From Neocallimastix lanati (nom. inval.) (Eukaryota; Neocallimastigomycota; Neocallimastigomycetes; Neocallimastigales; Neocallimastigaceae): DNA of 33,413 bases. The notes under the pieces are model-generated. The model was not told the DNA's origin. It searched no databases and worked only from the letters and a program-made list of their open reading frames with translations. Each line of letters starts with the position of its first letter. Position 1 is the first letter of the stretch. The position numbers were made by a program, and so were the translations under genes. The DNA is taken from assembly GCA_016946835.1 (NCBI GenBank), contig JACVTC010000325.1, positions 12,501-45,913 on the forward strand, in the 5' to 3' direction. Shown piece after piece: positions 20,217 through 33,400 of this stretch.

Positions 20217-20576
20217 GTTGTATTTTTATTTTTGTTGTTGTTTTTATTTTTGTTGTTGTTTTTATTTTTGTTGTTGTTTTTATTTTTTATTTTTATTTTT
20301 ATTTTTATTTTTATTTTTATTTTTATTTTTATTTTTATTTTTATTTTTATTTTTATTTTTATTTTTATTTTTATTTTTATTTTTATTTTTATTTTTATTT
20401 TTATTTTTATTTTTATTTTTATTTTTATTTTTATTTTTATTTTTATTTTTATTTTTATTTTTATTTTTATTTTTATTTTTATTTTTATTTTTATTTTTAT
20501 TTTTATTTTAATATTTATTTTTATTTTTATTTTTATTTTTATTTTTATTTTTATTTTTATTTTTATTTTTATTTAT
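20217..20576. repeat. GTTGTT units then (TTTTTA)n, unit 2
   Basis: 5 bp longer than unit 1 and lacking the TTTTA units at its start; one six-T run (20285-20290) instead. Confidence 0.93.
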
Positions 20577-20651
20577 GCTTTTGTTTATTATTTTTTAATT
20601 ATTTAATTATTTATATTTATTAATATGTATTTATATTTATTTTACTTTATT

Positions 20652-20653
<2 letters not shown>

Positions 20654-20687
<34 letters not shown>
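20654..20687. repeat. Poly-T run (34), unit 2
   Basis: Copy of 7924-7957. Confidence 0.9.
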
Positions 20688-20689
<2 letters not shown>

Positions 20690-20988
20690 TTTATTTTATT
20701 TCATTCCATTTTATTTTAGTAATATTTTATTTTCTTTTTTTGACTTAGTAAGATTTAATATCAACATATTAAATTGAATTAATCTAAATAATAAATTTAT
20801 TGCTTAATTTTTAGTTTTTGATTCTATAAAATTCTTAAAAAAAAAAAAAAAAATCTAAATTTAAAGTAATAAATATATATGTTTATTTTTAAAGTATAAT
20901 ATAATCATAAATAAATAATTTTATTAAAAAATTAATAAACTGTTTTTAATAAAAATAATAGTTATAAAAAATCATTAAAACAAAATAA

Positions 20989-21061
20989 TGCCTTCAATCG
21001 GAATCGAACCGATGACCTTCCCCTTACTAGGGGGATGCTCTGCCGACTGAGCCATGAAGGC
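20989..21061 (-). tRNA. tRNA-Thr (AGT), unit 2
   Basis: Unit 2 copy of 8259-8331. Confidence 0.96.
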
Positions 21062-21064
21062 AAA

Positions 21065-21135
21065 TGCATTGACCGGGAATCGAACCCGGGTCTACCGCGT
21101 GGCAGGCGGTAATTATACCACTAAACCATCAATGC
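21065..21135 (-). tRNA. tRNA-Gly (GCC), unit 2
   Basis: Unit 2 copy of 8335-8405; 3-nt gap to Thr kept. Confidence 0.97.
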
Positions 21136-21782
21136 TTTAGTTGCTTTTTTTAAATTTTACTAAATGGAAAGATTTATCCATAATACAAATTATATATATA
21201 AATATATAGTCTTTATTATTATTAATTTTTAATAAAACGTTAATGGTAAATAATAATATAAGGTAATAATTTAAAAATATAAATGAAAAATAATATTTTA
21301 ATATATAAATTAAAAATTTTATGGTATTTTCAGTAAATCTTTGCATATAAAGGAAAAAATAAATTATGAAATACTAGATGCTAAATAATATGTTACTAAA
21401 TTATTTTTTTATAGCTTTATATAATTATTTTTACTTTTTAATAATAAATTTGTTTAATAATATGTTATATTCTACAAATGTTATTATTTAATTTAATATT
21501 AATTTAATAATTAGTTTTAATGTATTAAATTATACTGAATTTATATATTAATATAGTTATTGTTAATAAATAAATTTAAATTTTATCAAAATAAGAAATA
21601 CGTTTAAAAAGTTAATATTTTAATATATATATATATATAAATTAATAATAATTTATATAATAATTAAGATAATATAAAGATTAAAAAGCTACAAAAAAAA
21701 AAAAATATATATATATATATATTTATATAGAAAAGTAACCTATCTTAAAAATTTTTGAACATTCATAAAATTTTAATATTTA

Positions 21783-21865
21783 GCCAAGATGGCCGAGTCG
21801 GTCTAAGGCGCCGCACTTAAGATGCGGTCTCGAAAGAGGCGTGAGTTCGAACCTCACTCTTGGCA
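21783..21865 (+). tRNA. tRNA-Leu (TAA), unit 2
   Basis: Unit 2 copy of 9053-9135. Confidence 0.97.
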
Positions 21866-22044
21866 GTTATTTTTACTTTTTTTTTTTTTTTTTTTAATAT
21901 ATTAAAATAAAAGTTGGTTTATATTTAATATATATATATATTCATTCCTTTTATTATAGAATATAAGAAAATAAAATATAAAAAATAATAATAAATAATT
22001 AAAATTTAGTTGAAAATAATAAAAATAATAAAAATAAACAAAAA

Positions 22045-22118
22045 TGATTTCGCCCGGATTCGAACCGGGGACCGTCTGTGTGTTAGACAGACGTGATAAC
22101 CGACTACACCACGAAATC
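22045..22118 (-). tRNA. tRNA-Val (AAC) copy a, unit 2
   Basis: Unit 2 copy of 9315-9388. Confidence 0.97.
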
Positions 22119-22122
22119 AAAA

Positions 22123-22196
22123 CGAGCTATGCAGGACTTGAACCTGCGACCTCTTGATCCGTAGTCAAGCGTTCTATCCAACTGAACTAACAGCCC
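22123..22196 (-). tRNA. tRNA-Arg (ACG), unit 2
   Basis: Unit 2 copy of 9393-9466; TTTT spacer kept. Confidence 0.95.
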
Positions 22197-22696
22197 GCAT
22201 TTAAAAATTTTAATATTTCTGTTTTATTTTCCTTAAATCTTTTTAGATAATTAAGAAAATTTTAATTCATTTATTGATTCTATATTATCAATTAAAATAA
22301 TATAATTAATAATGATTAATTATTAATTAAATACAATTATTTATATTTACCAATGAAAATATTCTCTATATTTATTTATTATTAATAATAAAGATTAAGC
22401 AAAATAAAAAAAAAAAAAAAGTAAAAATTTAACAAAATTTTAAAAAACATCTGATATAAAGTTTAGTTTATATAACAAATATTAAAAATAAAAATATAAA
22501 TAAGAATAATAAGAATTTTGTAATTATAAAATTTCATTCTATTTTTAAGAAGTTCAGTTAAAAAATTATAAATATATTTTTATAGCAATAATAAAAATTG
22601 AATTAAAGTAATATATGTTAATACTTTTCATAATTATTTTAATAAATTTTCAATAGAATTATTCGGAATTAAATAAAAGAATATAAATATATATAT

Positions 22697-22697
<1 letters not shown>

Positions 22698-22739
<42 letters not shown>
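22698..22739. repeat. Poly-T run (42), unit 2
   Basis: Two T longer than 9968-10007. Confidence 0.9.
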
Positions 22740-22745
<6 letters not shown>

Positions 22746-22844
22746 ATAGTGTCACGTTAATATAAATAATTTATAGAAAATATAATATTTCATTTAATTT
22801 GAGAGTTCTAATAGTAATAATGAAATATAAAATAAAATTAATAC

Positions 22845-22870
22845 TATTAATATTACTGATAATATTAATA
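22845..22870. repeat. 11-bp-arm palindrome, unit 2
   Basis: Exact copy of 10113-10138. Confidence 0.8.
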
Positions 22871-23007
22871 TTATTTTAATTTAATATAAACATATTTGAT
22901 ATTATTTGTGATTAAATTTAAAAATATTATATTATGTAATGATATACAATTTGATATAATATTTTATATCCTATTTCAAAAATAAATATCAAAAAAAATC
23001 AGAAGTA

Positions 23008-23081
23008 GCTCTGTTAGCTCAGTCGGTTAGAGCGTGGTGCTAATAACGCCAAGGTCGCAGGTTCGACCCCTGCACAGAGCA
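23008..23081 (+). tRNA. tRNA-Ile (AAT) copy b, unit 2
   Basis: Unit 2 copy of 10276-10349. Confidence 0.97.
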
Positions 23082-23089
23082 TTTCATTT

Positions 23090-23162
23090 GCCCGGCTAGC
23101 TCAATCGGTAGAGCGTGAGACTCTTAATCTCAAGGTTGTGGGTTCGACCCCCACGTTGGGCG
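23090..23162 (+). tRNA. tRNA-Lys (CTT) copy b, unit 2
   Basis: Unit 2 copy of 10358-10430. Confidence 0.97.
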
Positions 23163-23429
23163 TTTATTTTATTTATTTTTATTTTTTTTTTTTATTTTTT
23201 TTTAACTTAATTTGATTTGTTTATTTTTCTTTAAATACTTTTCATTAATAATCAATAATTTATTAGTAAATATCCTAATATTTAGTATATATTGTTATAT
23301 TGCCATTTATTTTATCACAATTATTTATGTTATAATTTTTATTTTTAATTATTATTATTATTATTATCACTTTTATTACTTTTATCAGCATTATTTTAGT
23401 ATTACGTAAATTCATTTATACTTTTTATT

Positions 23430-23432
<3 letters not shown>

Positions 23433-23465
<33 letters not shown>
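23433..23465. repeat. Poly-T run (33), unit 2
   Basis: One T shorter than 10701-10734. Confidence 0.9.
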
Positions 23466-23470
<5 letters not shown>

Positions 23471-23677
23471 TTTGCTATTTTATTAAGACTTTTTATTCTA
23501 CTAAATATTATAAGCTATTTTTACAATTTTATTTCATGCAACTTATTATGTATTAATAAATTTTTTATTAAAATAAAATTTTATATATTTTTAAATTTTA
23601 AAATATAATTTTTAATTTATTTTTTAATTTATAATATATTTCTTATAAAATTCAATATTTTTTTATTACATTTAATG

Positions 23678-24353
23678 AATAAAAATAAAAATAAAAATAA
23701 AAAATAAGAATAAAAATAAAAATAAAAATAAAAATAAAAATAAAAAATAAGAATAAAAATAAAAATAAAAATAAAAATAAAAATAAAAATAAAAAATAAG
23801 AATAAAAATAAAAATAAAAATAAAAATAAAAATAAAAATTAAGAATAAAAATAAAAATAAAAATAAAAATAAAAAATAAGAATAAAAATAAAAATAAAAA
23901 ATAAGAATAAAAATAAAAATAAAAATAAAAATAAAAATTAAGAATAAAAATAAAAATAAAAATAAAAATAAAAATTAAGAATAAAAATAAAAATAAAAAT
24001 AAAAATAAAAATAAAAATAAAAATAAAAATAAAAATAAAAATTAAGAATAAAAATAAAAATAAAAATAAAAAATAAGAATAAAAATAAAAATAAAAATAA
24101 AAATAAAAATAAAAATAAAAATAAAAATAAAAATAAAAATAAAAATAAAAATAAAAATTAAGAATAAAAATAAAAATAAAAATAAAAATAAAAATAAAAA
24201 ATAAGAATAAAAATAAAAATAAAAATAAAAATAAAAATAAAAATAAAAATAAAAAATAAGAATAAAAATAAAAATAAAAATAAAAATAAAAATAAAAATA
24301 AAAATAAAAATAAAAATAAAAATAAAAATAAAAATAAAAATAAAAATAAAAAT
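23678..24353. repeat. (AAAAAT)n with AAG markers, unit 2
   Basis: Same length as 10947-11622 and, by eye, the same order of AATAAG and ATTAAG markers. Confidence 0.93.
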
Positions 24354-24358
24354 AGAAG

Positions 24359-24422
24359 GTTATATTTTAGAATATAACAAAAATAAAAATAAAAATAAAA
24401 AGCTATAATTTTAGAATATAAC
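24359..24422. repeat. Duplicated small hairpin, unit 2
   Basis: Copy of 11628-11691. Confidence 0.82.
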
Positions 24423-24443
24423 AAAAATAAAAAAAAAAAAAAA

Positions 24444-24525
24444 CGACAGCAGCAGGACTTGAACCTGCGCAGGCAGAGCCTATGTGATTTCTAGTCACAC
24501 TCCTTAACCACTCGGACATGCTGTC
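24444..24525 (-). tRNA. tRNA-Ser (AGA), unit 2
   Basis: Unit 2 copy of 11713-11794. Confidence 0.97.
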
Positions 24526-24531
24526 AAATAA

Positions 24532-24605
24532 TGATTTCGCCCGGATTCGAACCGGGGACCGTCTGTGTGTTAGACAGACGTGATAACCGACTACACCACG
24601 AAATC
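24532..24605 (-). tRNA. tRNA-Val (AAC) copy b, unit 2
   Basis: Unit 2 copy of 11801-11874. Confidence 0.97.
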
Positions 24606-25085
24606 AACCTTAAAAAATTTTTCGAGTTACTTCTTATTCTATGATAGTTTATAAAATAAATTTTTTTTTATAATACTATTTTTATTAAAATATATTAAAA
24701 ATAAATTGTTAAAAATATTATAATTATTTATGCTATATTAATTTTTAATAGTTAAAGTAGTATATAAATATTATTAATAATTTAATTTAAATTATATTGA
24801 GATTTTGATAATTATATTTATTAAAATTATCAAAGATAAACAAATTATTTTATAAATTACTTTAAGATATATATCAAAACATATATACAATAGTATATAC
24901 GCAATAATTATTAGTAAAGTAAAAATTAAATATTAATAAGGCAATTTATTTAAACATTTAAATTAAATAAAAAATTTAATAAAGCATGTTGTTATTAAAA
25001 TATTAAGTTTTATTTAATCAATAATATATATAGAAAATTAAATATATCTAAATCTTGTTTTAATATATATTTTTTTAATTAATAG

Positions 25086-25117
25086 TATTTTTATTGATAT
25101 CTATATCAATAAAAATA
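25086..25117. repeat. 15-bp-arm palindrome, unit 2
   Basis: Exact copy of 12355-12386. Confidence 0.92.
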
Positions 25118-25190
25118 AATAAATTTATAATATATTTTATAATTTTTAAAATAAAATGAAATGAATTAAATAATTAAAATATAAAATAAA

Positions 25191-25236
25191 TTAATTGTAT
25201 ATTGGCAATTTAAGATATTTTATAAATATAGCACAT

Positions 25237-25285
<49 letters not shown>

Positions 25286-25325
25286 TGTATATTGTTAATT
25301 TAAGACATTTTATGGATGTTGCATA

Positions 25326-25371
<46 letters not shown>

Positions 25372-25441
25372 AATTAATTGAATATTGTTGATTTAAGTCA
25401 TTTCATAAATAGAGCATATAAATTTGAAAAAAAAAAAAAAA
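25191..25441. repeat. Triplicated A-tailed element, unit 2
   Basis: Same three diverged cores as 12460-12711, with A runs of 37, 36 and 15 instead of 39, 35 and 15. Confidence 0.9.
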
Positions 25442-25625
25442 GTTATTGAGAACGTTTACAAAATAAAATTTTTAAAATTTCGACTTTATCAAACCAATTA
25501 ATTAAATAAAAATATATAGGTTTGATAGTTAAATATAAAATTATAAAAATTATAAAAATTATATATAAAGCTAAGGTAGAAGTATATGATAAAAAATAAG
25601 CGCATTTATAAATTTTACAACGAAA

Positions 25626-25697
25626 TCCGCATTGGTCCAGTGGCTAGGATTCCACGCTTTCACCGTGGCGGCCGGGGTTCGATTCCCCGATGCGGAA
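25626..25697 (+). tRNA. tRNA-Glu (TTC), unit 3
   Basis: Unit 3 copy of 174-245. Confidence 0.97.
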
Positions 25698-25905
25698 TAA
25701 TTTTTAATTTTTTTCAAAATTTTGCTTTAAAATTTTTATGTATATTTTATTATAATTACTAACTATAAAATTATTAATTTTATTTTAGTTTTTAAAGTTG
25801 TTTTCTATATTAACTGTCATTATGATAATGTATATATCACTGGTATTGTATATAGATAATTTAGTATTGGTAGAAAAGAAAATTTAAATAAAAAAACTTC
25901 AACTT

Positions 25906-25988
25906 GGACAGATGGCCGAGTTGGTCTAAGGCGTCACGTTAAGGCCGTGATCTATTCGTAGGCGTGGGTTCGAATCCCACTCTGTTCA
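25906..25988 (+). tRNA. tRNA-Leu (AAG), unit 3
   Basis: Unit 3 copy of 454-536. Confidence 0.96.
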
Positions 25989-26128
25989 TTTTTACTAAAA
26001 TTTAGAGCAAATATATAATCTTTTTTATTTTTTATTACTAGAGATATAATTATATAAATATTAAATAACTATGTATGAATAATATTAATGTTATTATAGA
26101 TTTAATAAATAAATAAATTATTAAATAC

Positions 26129-26761
26129 TACAATAATAATAATAAAAGTAATAATAATAATAAAAGTAATAATAATAATAAAAGTAATAATAATAATAAA
26201 AGTAATAATAATAATAAAAGTAATAATAATAATAAAAGTAAAAGTAATAATTTTAATAGTAATAATAATAATAAAAATAGTAATAATAATAATAAAAATA
26301 GTAATAATAATAATAAAAATAGTAATAATAATAATAAAAATAGTAATAAAAATAATAATAAAAGTAATAATTTTAATAATAATAATAATAATAATAAGAA
26401 TAAAAGTAATAATAAGAATAAAAGTAATAATAAGAATAAAAGTAATAATAATAAAAATAGTAATAATAAGAATAAAAGTAATAAATAATAAAAATAGTAA
26501 TAAAAATAGTAATAAAAATAGTAATAAAAATAGTAATAAAAATAGTAATAAAAATAGTAATAAAAATAGTAATAAAAATATTAATAAAAGTAAAAATTGT
26601 AATAGCAATAATAGTAATAATTATAATAATAATAAAAGTAATAATTGTAATAGCAATAATAGTAATAATTATAATTATAATAGAAGTAATAATAATAATC
26701 AAAGTAATAATAATAATAATAAAATAATAATAAAATAATAATAATTATAATAATAATAGTT
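26129..26761. repeat. Compound AAT-based minisatellite, unit 3
   Basis: Same length and pattern as 677-1309. Confidence 0.92.
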
Positions 26762-27184
26762 ATAGTAAATTTAAATGAATTAATACATAAATATAAATTG
26801 TTTATATCGATTCAATTAAAAGTAATATTAAAATTTATTGTTGATAACAAAAATTAAATAAATAGCAAATATATTTAATTTTAAAAATGTATTTAAAGAA
26901 AATTTAAAAGAATTTATAATTGTTTTTCTTTAAAATTAATGTTATAAAAATAAATATATATATATATATATAAAACGTACATATATACATATATAAACCA
27001 TATAAGTCTAAATATTAATAAATTTAGTTAATTTATTAATTATTAATTTATTTTAAGTAAAAATATTAATATTCAATTGTTATTTAATTCTTTTATTAAT
27101 TATTATTGCCTATAAAAATGTAAATTTTATGAAATATACACTAAATATATTTTATATTAGTCCCTCGGCATATTTTTATAAGAT

Positions 27185-27269
27185 CCTTCGATAGCTCAGT
27201 TGGTAGAGCGGTTGACTGTAGAATTATATAGTAATCAACATGTCACTGGTTCGACTCCGGTTCGAAGGA
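27185..27269 (+). tRNA. tRNA-Tyr (GTA) with intron, unit 3
   Basis: Unit 3 copy of 1733-1817; intron at 27222-27233. Confidence 0.96.
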
Positions 27270-27280
27270 TTTAATATTTA

Positions 27281-27353
27281 GCGACCTTAGCTCAGCTGGG
27301 AGAGCGTTAGACTGAAGATCTAAAGGTCCCGTGTTCAAGCCACGGAGGTCGCA
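27281..27353 (+). tRNA. tRNA-Phe (GAA), unit 3
   Basis: Unit 3 copy of 1829-1901. Confidence 0.97.
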
Positions 27354-27661
27354 TTTTTTATTTTATATTTTTATAATTTATTTTACATTAATATTTAATA
27401 ATTAATTTATTTAGAAATTAAAATTTTAAAAAATTATTATTAATAAAATTACAAATTTTAATAAAAGCATTTTTTCAATTTATTATATTTTAGTATAATA
27501 TAATAAATAAATATTTTAATTTTTAATTTTATTTAAATTATTTATTAGTATTAATTGTTTTTATTAATTATTTATATATTAATTTAGTTTTTTACTTTTC
27601 TATTGAATTCAATTCAAATTGAGTTTTTACTTTTAAAACTAATATTAATAAAATGATTTTG

Positions 27662-27734
27662 GCCGTTCTCGTATAGTGGTTTAGTATAAGTCGTTGTGGC
27701 CGACTCGACCCAGGTTCGAATCCTGGGAACGGCA
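27662..27734 (+). tRNA. tRNA-His (GTG), unit 3
   Basis: Unit 3 copy of 2210-2282. Confidence 0.95.
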
Positions 27735-27906
27735 CTTTTTAACTTTTTCTAAAATTAATTCATTTTTAAATGAAGTTATTTTATATGAATCATTTTAGCA
27801 TCATTAATTCATAATTAATTATTAAATAGATTTATGCATTATATATTTTTAAATATACACATACATATATATATAAAACAACATTTTATTTTCTAATAAT
27901 ATTAAA

Positions 27907-27922
27907 AATAATAATAATAAAA

Positions 27923-28008
<86 letters not shown>

Positions 28009-28020
28009 TATAATAATAAT

Positions 28021-28068
<48 letters not shown>
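27907..28068. repeat. (AAT)n microsatellite, unit 3
   Basis: One triplet shorter than in units 1 and 2. Confidence 0.95.
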
Positions 28069-28530
28069 CAATGAAAAATACCAATAAAAATAATAATAAT
28101 CAATGAAAAATATTAAATAAATAAAAAATAAAAATAATAGTATCAGAATTATAAATTTATAAAATATATTATTTTTTTTAATAATATAAATATCTTAAAT
28201 AAAAACTATTAGAGACGTATAGAAATATATTTACTTTTAAAATGAATCCAAAACTTTAATTTTATTATTTTTACTTTATACAAATATTTTTCAATTATTT
28301 TAATTTATTAATTAAAATAAAATATTATTTATTTACTACTTTAAATAGATATAATAGTTATGTTTATTTATTAAAATAATATTAGTTTATTTTACAATTG
28401 GCATTTAAAACAAGTTAAAAGATATAAAATTCAAAAAAAAAAAAAATATATATATATATATATATATTTTTATTGATTCAATGAATATAATTTAAATATT
28501 TATAAATTTTATTATAAAATTATTAATATT

Positions 28531-28715
28531 ATTTTTTATTTTTTTATTTTTATTTTTTTTATTTTTATTTTTTTTATTTTTATTTTTTTATTTTTATTTT
28601 TTTATTTTTATTTTTTTATTTTTATTTTTTTATTTTTATTTTTATTTTTTTATTTTTATTTTTATTTTTTTATTTTTATTTTTATTTTTTTATTTTTATT
28701 TTTATCTTTATTTTT
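28531..28715. repeat. T-rich (T5-8 A)n array, unit 3
   Basis: Carries the same extra T as unit 2, so units 2 and 3 share this variant against unit 1. Confidence 0.9.
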
Positions 28716-29037
28716 AAATAGAGATTATATTATTTTATATTATTTATATATTATTATATACATAATAATGTATATAATAACGTATCTTTATTTTGTTAAC
28801 AAATAATTATTAATTATTATATAAATTAATTACTAAATTTAAATTTATAATGATAATAAGAAATTAAAAATAAAATTTGTTTTTTTAAAAAAATTAAATT
28901 GTAATATACTATTTTTAAGTACTATTAAACTAATATATATTCATTAATAAGAATAATGAATTATAATGTCAAATTCATATTTATTATTATTCACTTTGAT
29001 ACACAAGTAAAATGAATTTTAAAAAAAAGCAGGAAAA

Positions 29038-29110
29038 GGGGAATTAGCTCAAATGGTAGAGCGCTCGCTTAGCATGCGAGAGGCACCGGGATCGACGCCC
29101 GGATTCTCCA
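29038..29110 (+). tRNA. tRNA-Ala (AGC), unit 3
   Basis: Unit 3 copy of 3588-3660. Confidence 0.97.
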
Positions 29111-29455
29111 TTTTAATATTTCTTTTTATTTTAAACTATTATTTACAGTATTAATACACTTTAATTTACAATTAGCCATATTGAAATAACTCTTAAATAA
29201 ATAAATTAATTTTCTTTTAATAAAATATATATTACTAATAGAATAAAATTTATATTTTAGTGTAACTTTTATTATTAATATAGGGGATACATTTAATACT
29301 ATACCTTACTTTGTCTTTAATGATTGATGACTTTGAATATTATATTATTTTTATAAAATATTTAAATAAATAGGCAATTTAGTTAATGTTGAAAACCAAA
29401 ATTAATAAAAATTAATAAAATTATATTTTATTTTATTAAAATAATTTAAAAAGAA

Positions 29456-29529
29456 CGCTCCTAGGTGGGCTTGAACCACCAACCTCTCGGTTAACAGCCG
29501 AACGCGCTAGCCAATTGCGCCATAAGAGC
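29456..29529 (-). tRNA. tRNA-Asn (GTT), unit 3
   Basis: Unit 3 copy of 4006-4079. Confidence 0.96.
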
Positions 29530-29531
29530 TA

Positions 29532-29604
29532 CGCCCTATGGGGGGCTCGAACCCCCGACCTTGCGGTTAAAAGCCGCACGCTCTACCAACTGAGCTAACA
29601 GGGC
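29532..29604 (-). tRNA. tRNA-Lys (TTT), unit 3
   Basis: Unit 3 copy of 4082-4154; 2-nt gap to Asn kept. Confidence 0.97.
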
Positions 29605-29850
29605 TACGCTTTCTAGCCTTTTTTTTTCCTACTTTAAATTTTTTTTCTTGCTATATTTACTCTTAAAGATAACTTAAAATTGTTTTAATATATTATAATT
29701 AATTTTATATGTGTTTTTTCATAAATTTCGTTAACATATAAAAAATAACAATTTATTTGAAGTTTACCAAATATTTTAATAAAAATTTATTTATATTTAT
29801 ATAATTAGTTTTATTTATTATTTATTTAATTAAATAGTTATATATGTTTC

Positions 29851-29852
<2 letters not shown>

Positions 29853-29893
<41 letters not shown>

Positions 29894-29922
29894 TCTCAAA
29901 TTTTTTTTATTTTATTTTATTT

Positions 29923-29987
<65 letters not shown>

Positions 29988-30019
29988 TCTCAAATTTTTT
30001 TATTTTATTTTATTTTCAA
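29853..30019. repeat. Duplicated poly-T plus 38-bp element, unit 3
   Basis: Same layout and length as 4403-4569. Confidence 0.93.
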
Positions 30020-30145
30020 AATGTTATTTAAGAAATTTCAAATTAGTTATATATATAAAAATAAATAAAATAATGTTCAATTTTTGATTTTATGGAGAAA
30101 TATTTTATCATAAATTAAAATTTAGAAAATTTGGTTTAATTAAGA

Positions 30146-30518
<373 letters not shown>

Positions 30519-30557
30519 TTAATATAGAAATAAAGCTCTTATAAAAAGGAATAGAAT

Positions 30558-30630
30558 CGCCCAACGTGGGGGTCGAACCCACAACCTTGAGATTAAGAGT
30601 CTCACGCTCTACCGATTGAGCTAGCCGGGC
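30558..30630 (-). tRNA. tRNA-Lys (CTT) copy a, unit 3
   Basis: Unit 3 copy of 5102-5174. Confidence 0.97.
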
Positions 30631-30646
30631 AATTTTGCTTTTATTG

Positions 30647-30720
30647 TGCTCTGTGCAGGGGTCGAACCTGCGACCTTGGCGTTATTAGCACCACGCTCTA
30701 ACCGACTGAGCTAACAGAGC
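30647..30720 (-). tRNA. tRNA-Ile (AAT) copy a, unit 3
   Basis: Unit 3 copy of 5191-5264. Confidence 0.97.
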
Positions 30721-31350
30721 CTGCCTGGATTGGCTATTAAAAATAAAATGAGTACGTTGAAAGATGGATTAAATTAAACTTTATTTGTATTTTATTTTTT
30801 AAAAAAAATAAAAAAGTCGAATAAAGAAAAATAAAATAACATAAAGTATAATAAAAATTATAAAAATTATTAAAAAATTAATGATAATAATAAAATAAAA
30901 TAAAAATATATTGTAAATACTAATCATTACTATTATATAAGAAAGAAAATAATTTACAATAATAATAAAATTAATTAAAAAAAAATAATAAATCACTGAA
31001 ATTATTATTATATTGAAAAAGATATATATTTTAAACTTATATAAATTCACAGAGAATTAAATAGAAAAATAGAAAAATAGAAAAATTAAAAATAAGAATA
31101 AAAAAAAAAAAAACATTAATAAAAATTAATTTAAATATTTCAATACTTCATAATTAATATAAAATTATTTATGATTCCTATATTAAAGGTTTTAAAAAAA
31201 TAATTTATAAAATAATAACAACAATAATACCAAGAAAATAGAAATTATAGATAAAATGATAATAAATAAATTCAATAAATAAAATATTTATATAAAAATT
31301 ATATATTTAAAAATTTCAATTAATTAAAACTAGTAAATTTAAAATTTATA

Positions 31351-31387
31351 AAAATATACCATATATATGATATATATGGTATATTTT
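31351..31387. repeat. 17-bp-arm palindrome, unit 3
   Basis: Exact copy of 5895-5931. Confidence 0.93.
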
Positions 31388-31599
31388 ATATATATATATT
31401 ATATATATTATATATATATTTTACATTATTATAATTAATATTAAATAATAGTAAAATACATAATATATATTTATATTTTATTTAACATTGTAATATTATA
31501 TTTTTGAAATTTAATATATTTAAAAAATAATAAATAATAAATAAAAAATTCGTAGACATAGAGCATATGATATGATATGGAAAATAATAATTGAATTAG

Positions 31600-31671
31600 T
31601 CCCAGGTAGTATAGTGGTGAGTATCCCCGCCTGTCACGCGGGAGACCGGGGTTCAATTCCCCGCCTGGGAG
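31600..31671 (+). tRNA. tRNA-Asp (GTC), unit 3
   Basis: Unit 3 copy of 6144-6215. Confidence 0.97.
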
Positions 31672-32103
31672 TCTTGCCTTTTTATATTTTATTTTATCAA
31701 ATTATGATTTTAGTAAATTTAAAAACAATTTTAATAATTTTTTATATTAAAATTTAAATAATTTTACATGATTAATATATATCTTTATTTTATCTATACA
31801 TTAATATATTAAGTAAAAATCAAAAAATTTAAATAATAAAAGAATAAAATTAAGTAAAATAAAATAAAAATAAATTATAAAATAAATATAAATATTTATA
31901 TAAGCATTAAGAAAAAATATGAATATTTCTAATTTACAATATTAATATAAATATAAATATAATATATATCTTATAATTATGTAATTTTATATCAGTTAAA
32001 ATAAATATTTATTATTATTATTATTACTATTATAATTATTAATATTATTGTTATTATTACTATTTTTTTTTTTTTTTTTTTTTTTTTGTTTAATAAAAAT
32101 AAA

Positions 32104-32175
32104 AGGTCCTATCGAGATTTGAACTCGAGTTATTGGATTCAAAGTCCAATGTGCTAACCGCTACACTATAGAACC
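32104..32175 (-). tRNA. tRNA-Gln (TTG), unit 3
   Basis: Unit 3 copy of 6648-6719. Confidence 0.96.
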
Positions 32176-32483
32176 TAATCTAATAAAATAGAATAAATAT
32201 AAAATTCTTGTATACCTTATTATTTAATAAAATTTATAGTTTAATACTTTTTTAAACAATAGTTAGAATAACTTAAAAGTTTAAATTTTATATAATTTAA
32301 TATTATATATAAATTGTTTATTTTTTGTTTAACAATTAAATAATAATTTGAATATATTAATATTATAATAGCTTTTTAAATAGATATTTTTGTAACAAAT
32401 ATAATAAATATAGCTATTATGAAATTATTTTATTAATATTAATATCACATTAAAATTTATAAATATTTTTTTCTTTTACTATT

Positions 32484-32552
32484 TTATTATTATTATTATT
32501 ATTATAATTATTATTATTATAATTATTATTATTATAATTATTATTATTATTT
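32484..32552. repeat. 15-bp ATT-based repeat, unit 3
   Basis: Copy of 7028-7096. Confidence 0.88.
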
Positions 32553-32606
32553 ATTAATTAGTAAGTAATAAAATAAATAAAATAAAAATAAGAACTAAAA
32601 ACAAAG

Positions 32607-32678
32607 GGGCTCATCCGGGAATTGAACCCGGGACCTCTCGCACCCAAAGCGAGAATCATACTACTAGACCAATGAGCC
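32607..32678 (-). tRNA. tRNA-Pro (TGG), unit 3
   Basis: Unit 3 copy of 7151-7222; last gene visible in the window. Confidence 0.97.
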
Positions 32679-32947
32679 TTATTTAATTTGCTGCTATTTT
32701 CTAAATAACTAACAAGCCCTTAGAAATGGTAAGATTAAAAGTATTTCAATTAAAATTATTCGAATTAAGTTTTTATAATTTATATAAAGGGAAAAATTAT
32801 TAAGAATACTATTGAGTATTTATTGAAGTCTATTTTGATATTCATATTTTGCAATTACTATTTTTTAAAATACAAAATATAATATTGGTAATTAATAAAT
32901 TTAATATATCTATTTTTTTTTTTATTATTTTTTTTTTTCTGTTTTTT

Positions 32948-33013
32948 GTTGTATTTTTATTTTTGTTGTTGTTTTTATTTTTGTTGTTGTTTTTATTTTT
33001 GTTGTTGTTTTTA

Positions 33014-33044
<31 letters not shown>

Positions 33045-33114
33045 TTTATTTTTATTTTTATTTTTATTTTTATTTTTATTTTTATTTTTATTTTTATTTT
33101 TATTTTTATTTTTA

Positions 33115-33145
<31 letters not shown>

Positions 33146-33154
33146 TTATTTTTA

Positions 33155-33185
<31 letters not shown>

Positions 33186-33287
33186 TTTATTTTTATTTTT
33201 ATTTATTTTTATTTTTATTTTAATATTTATTTTATTTTTATTTTTATTTTTATTTTTATTTTTATTTTTATTTTTATTTTTATTTAT
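32948..33287. repeat. GTTGTT units then irregular (TTTTTA)n, unit 3
   Basis: 340 bp, shorter than in units 1 and 2. Unlike the uniform arrays there, several T runs are four rather than five long, at scattered places. The three GTTGTT units are intact. Confidence 0.9.
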
Positions 33288-33362
33288 GCTTTTGTTTATT
33301 ATTTTTTAATTATTTAATTATTTATATTTATTAATATGTATTTATATTTATTTTACTTTATT

Positions 33363-33364
<2 letters not shown>

Positions 33365-33398
<34 letters not shown>
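33365..33398. repeat. Poly-T run (34), unit 3
   Basis: Copy of 7924-7957. The 15 bases after it differ from units 1 and 2 by a 2-bp shortening before the window ends. Confidence 0.88.
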
Positions 33399-33400
<2 letters not shown>
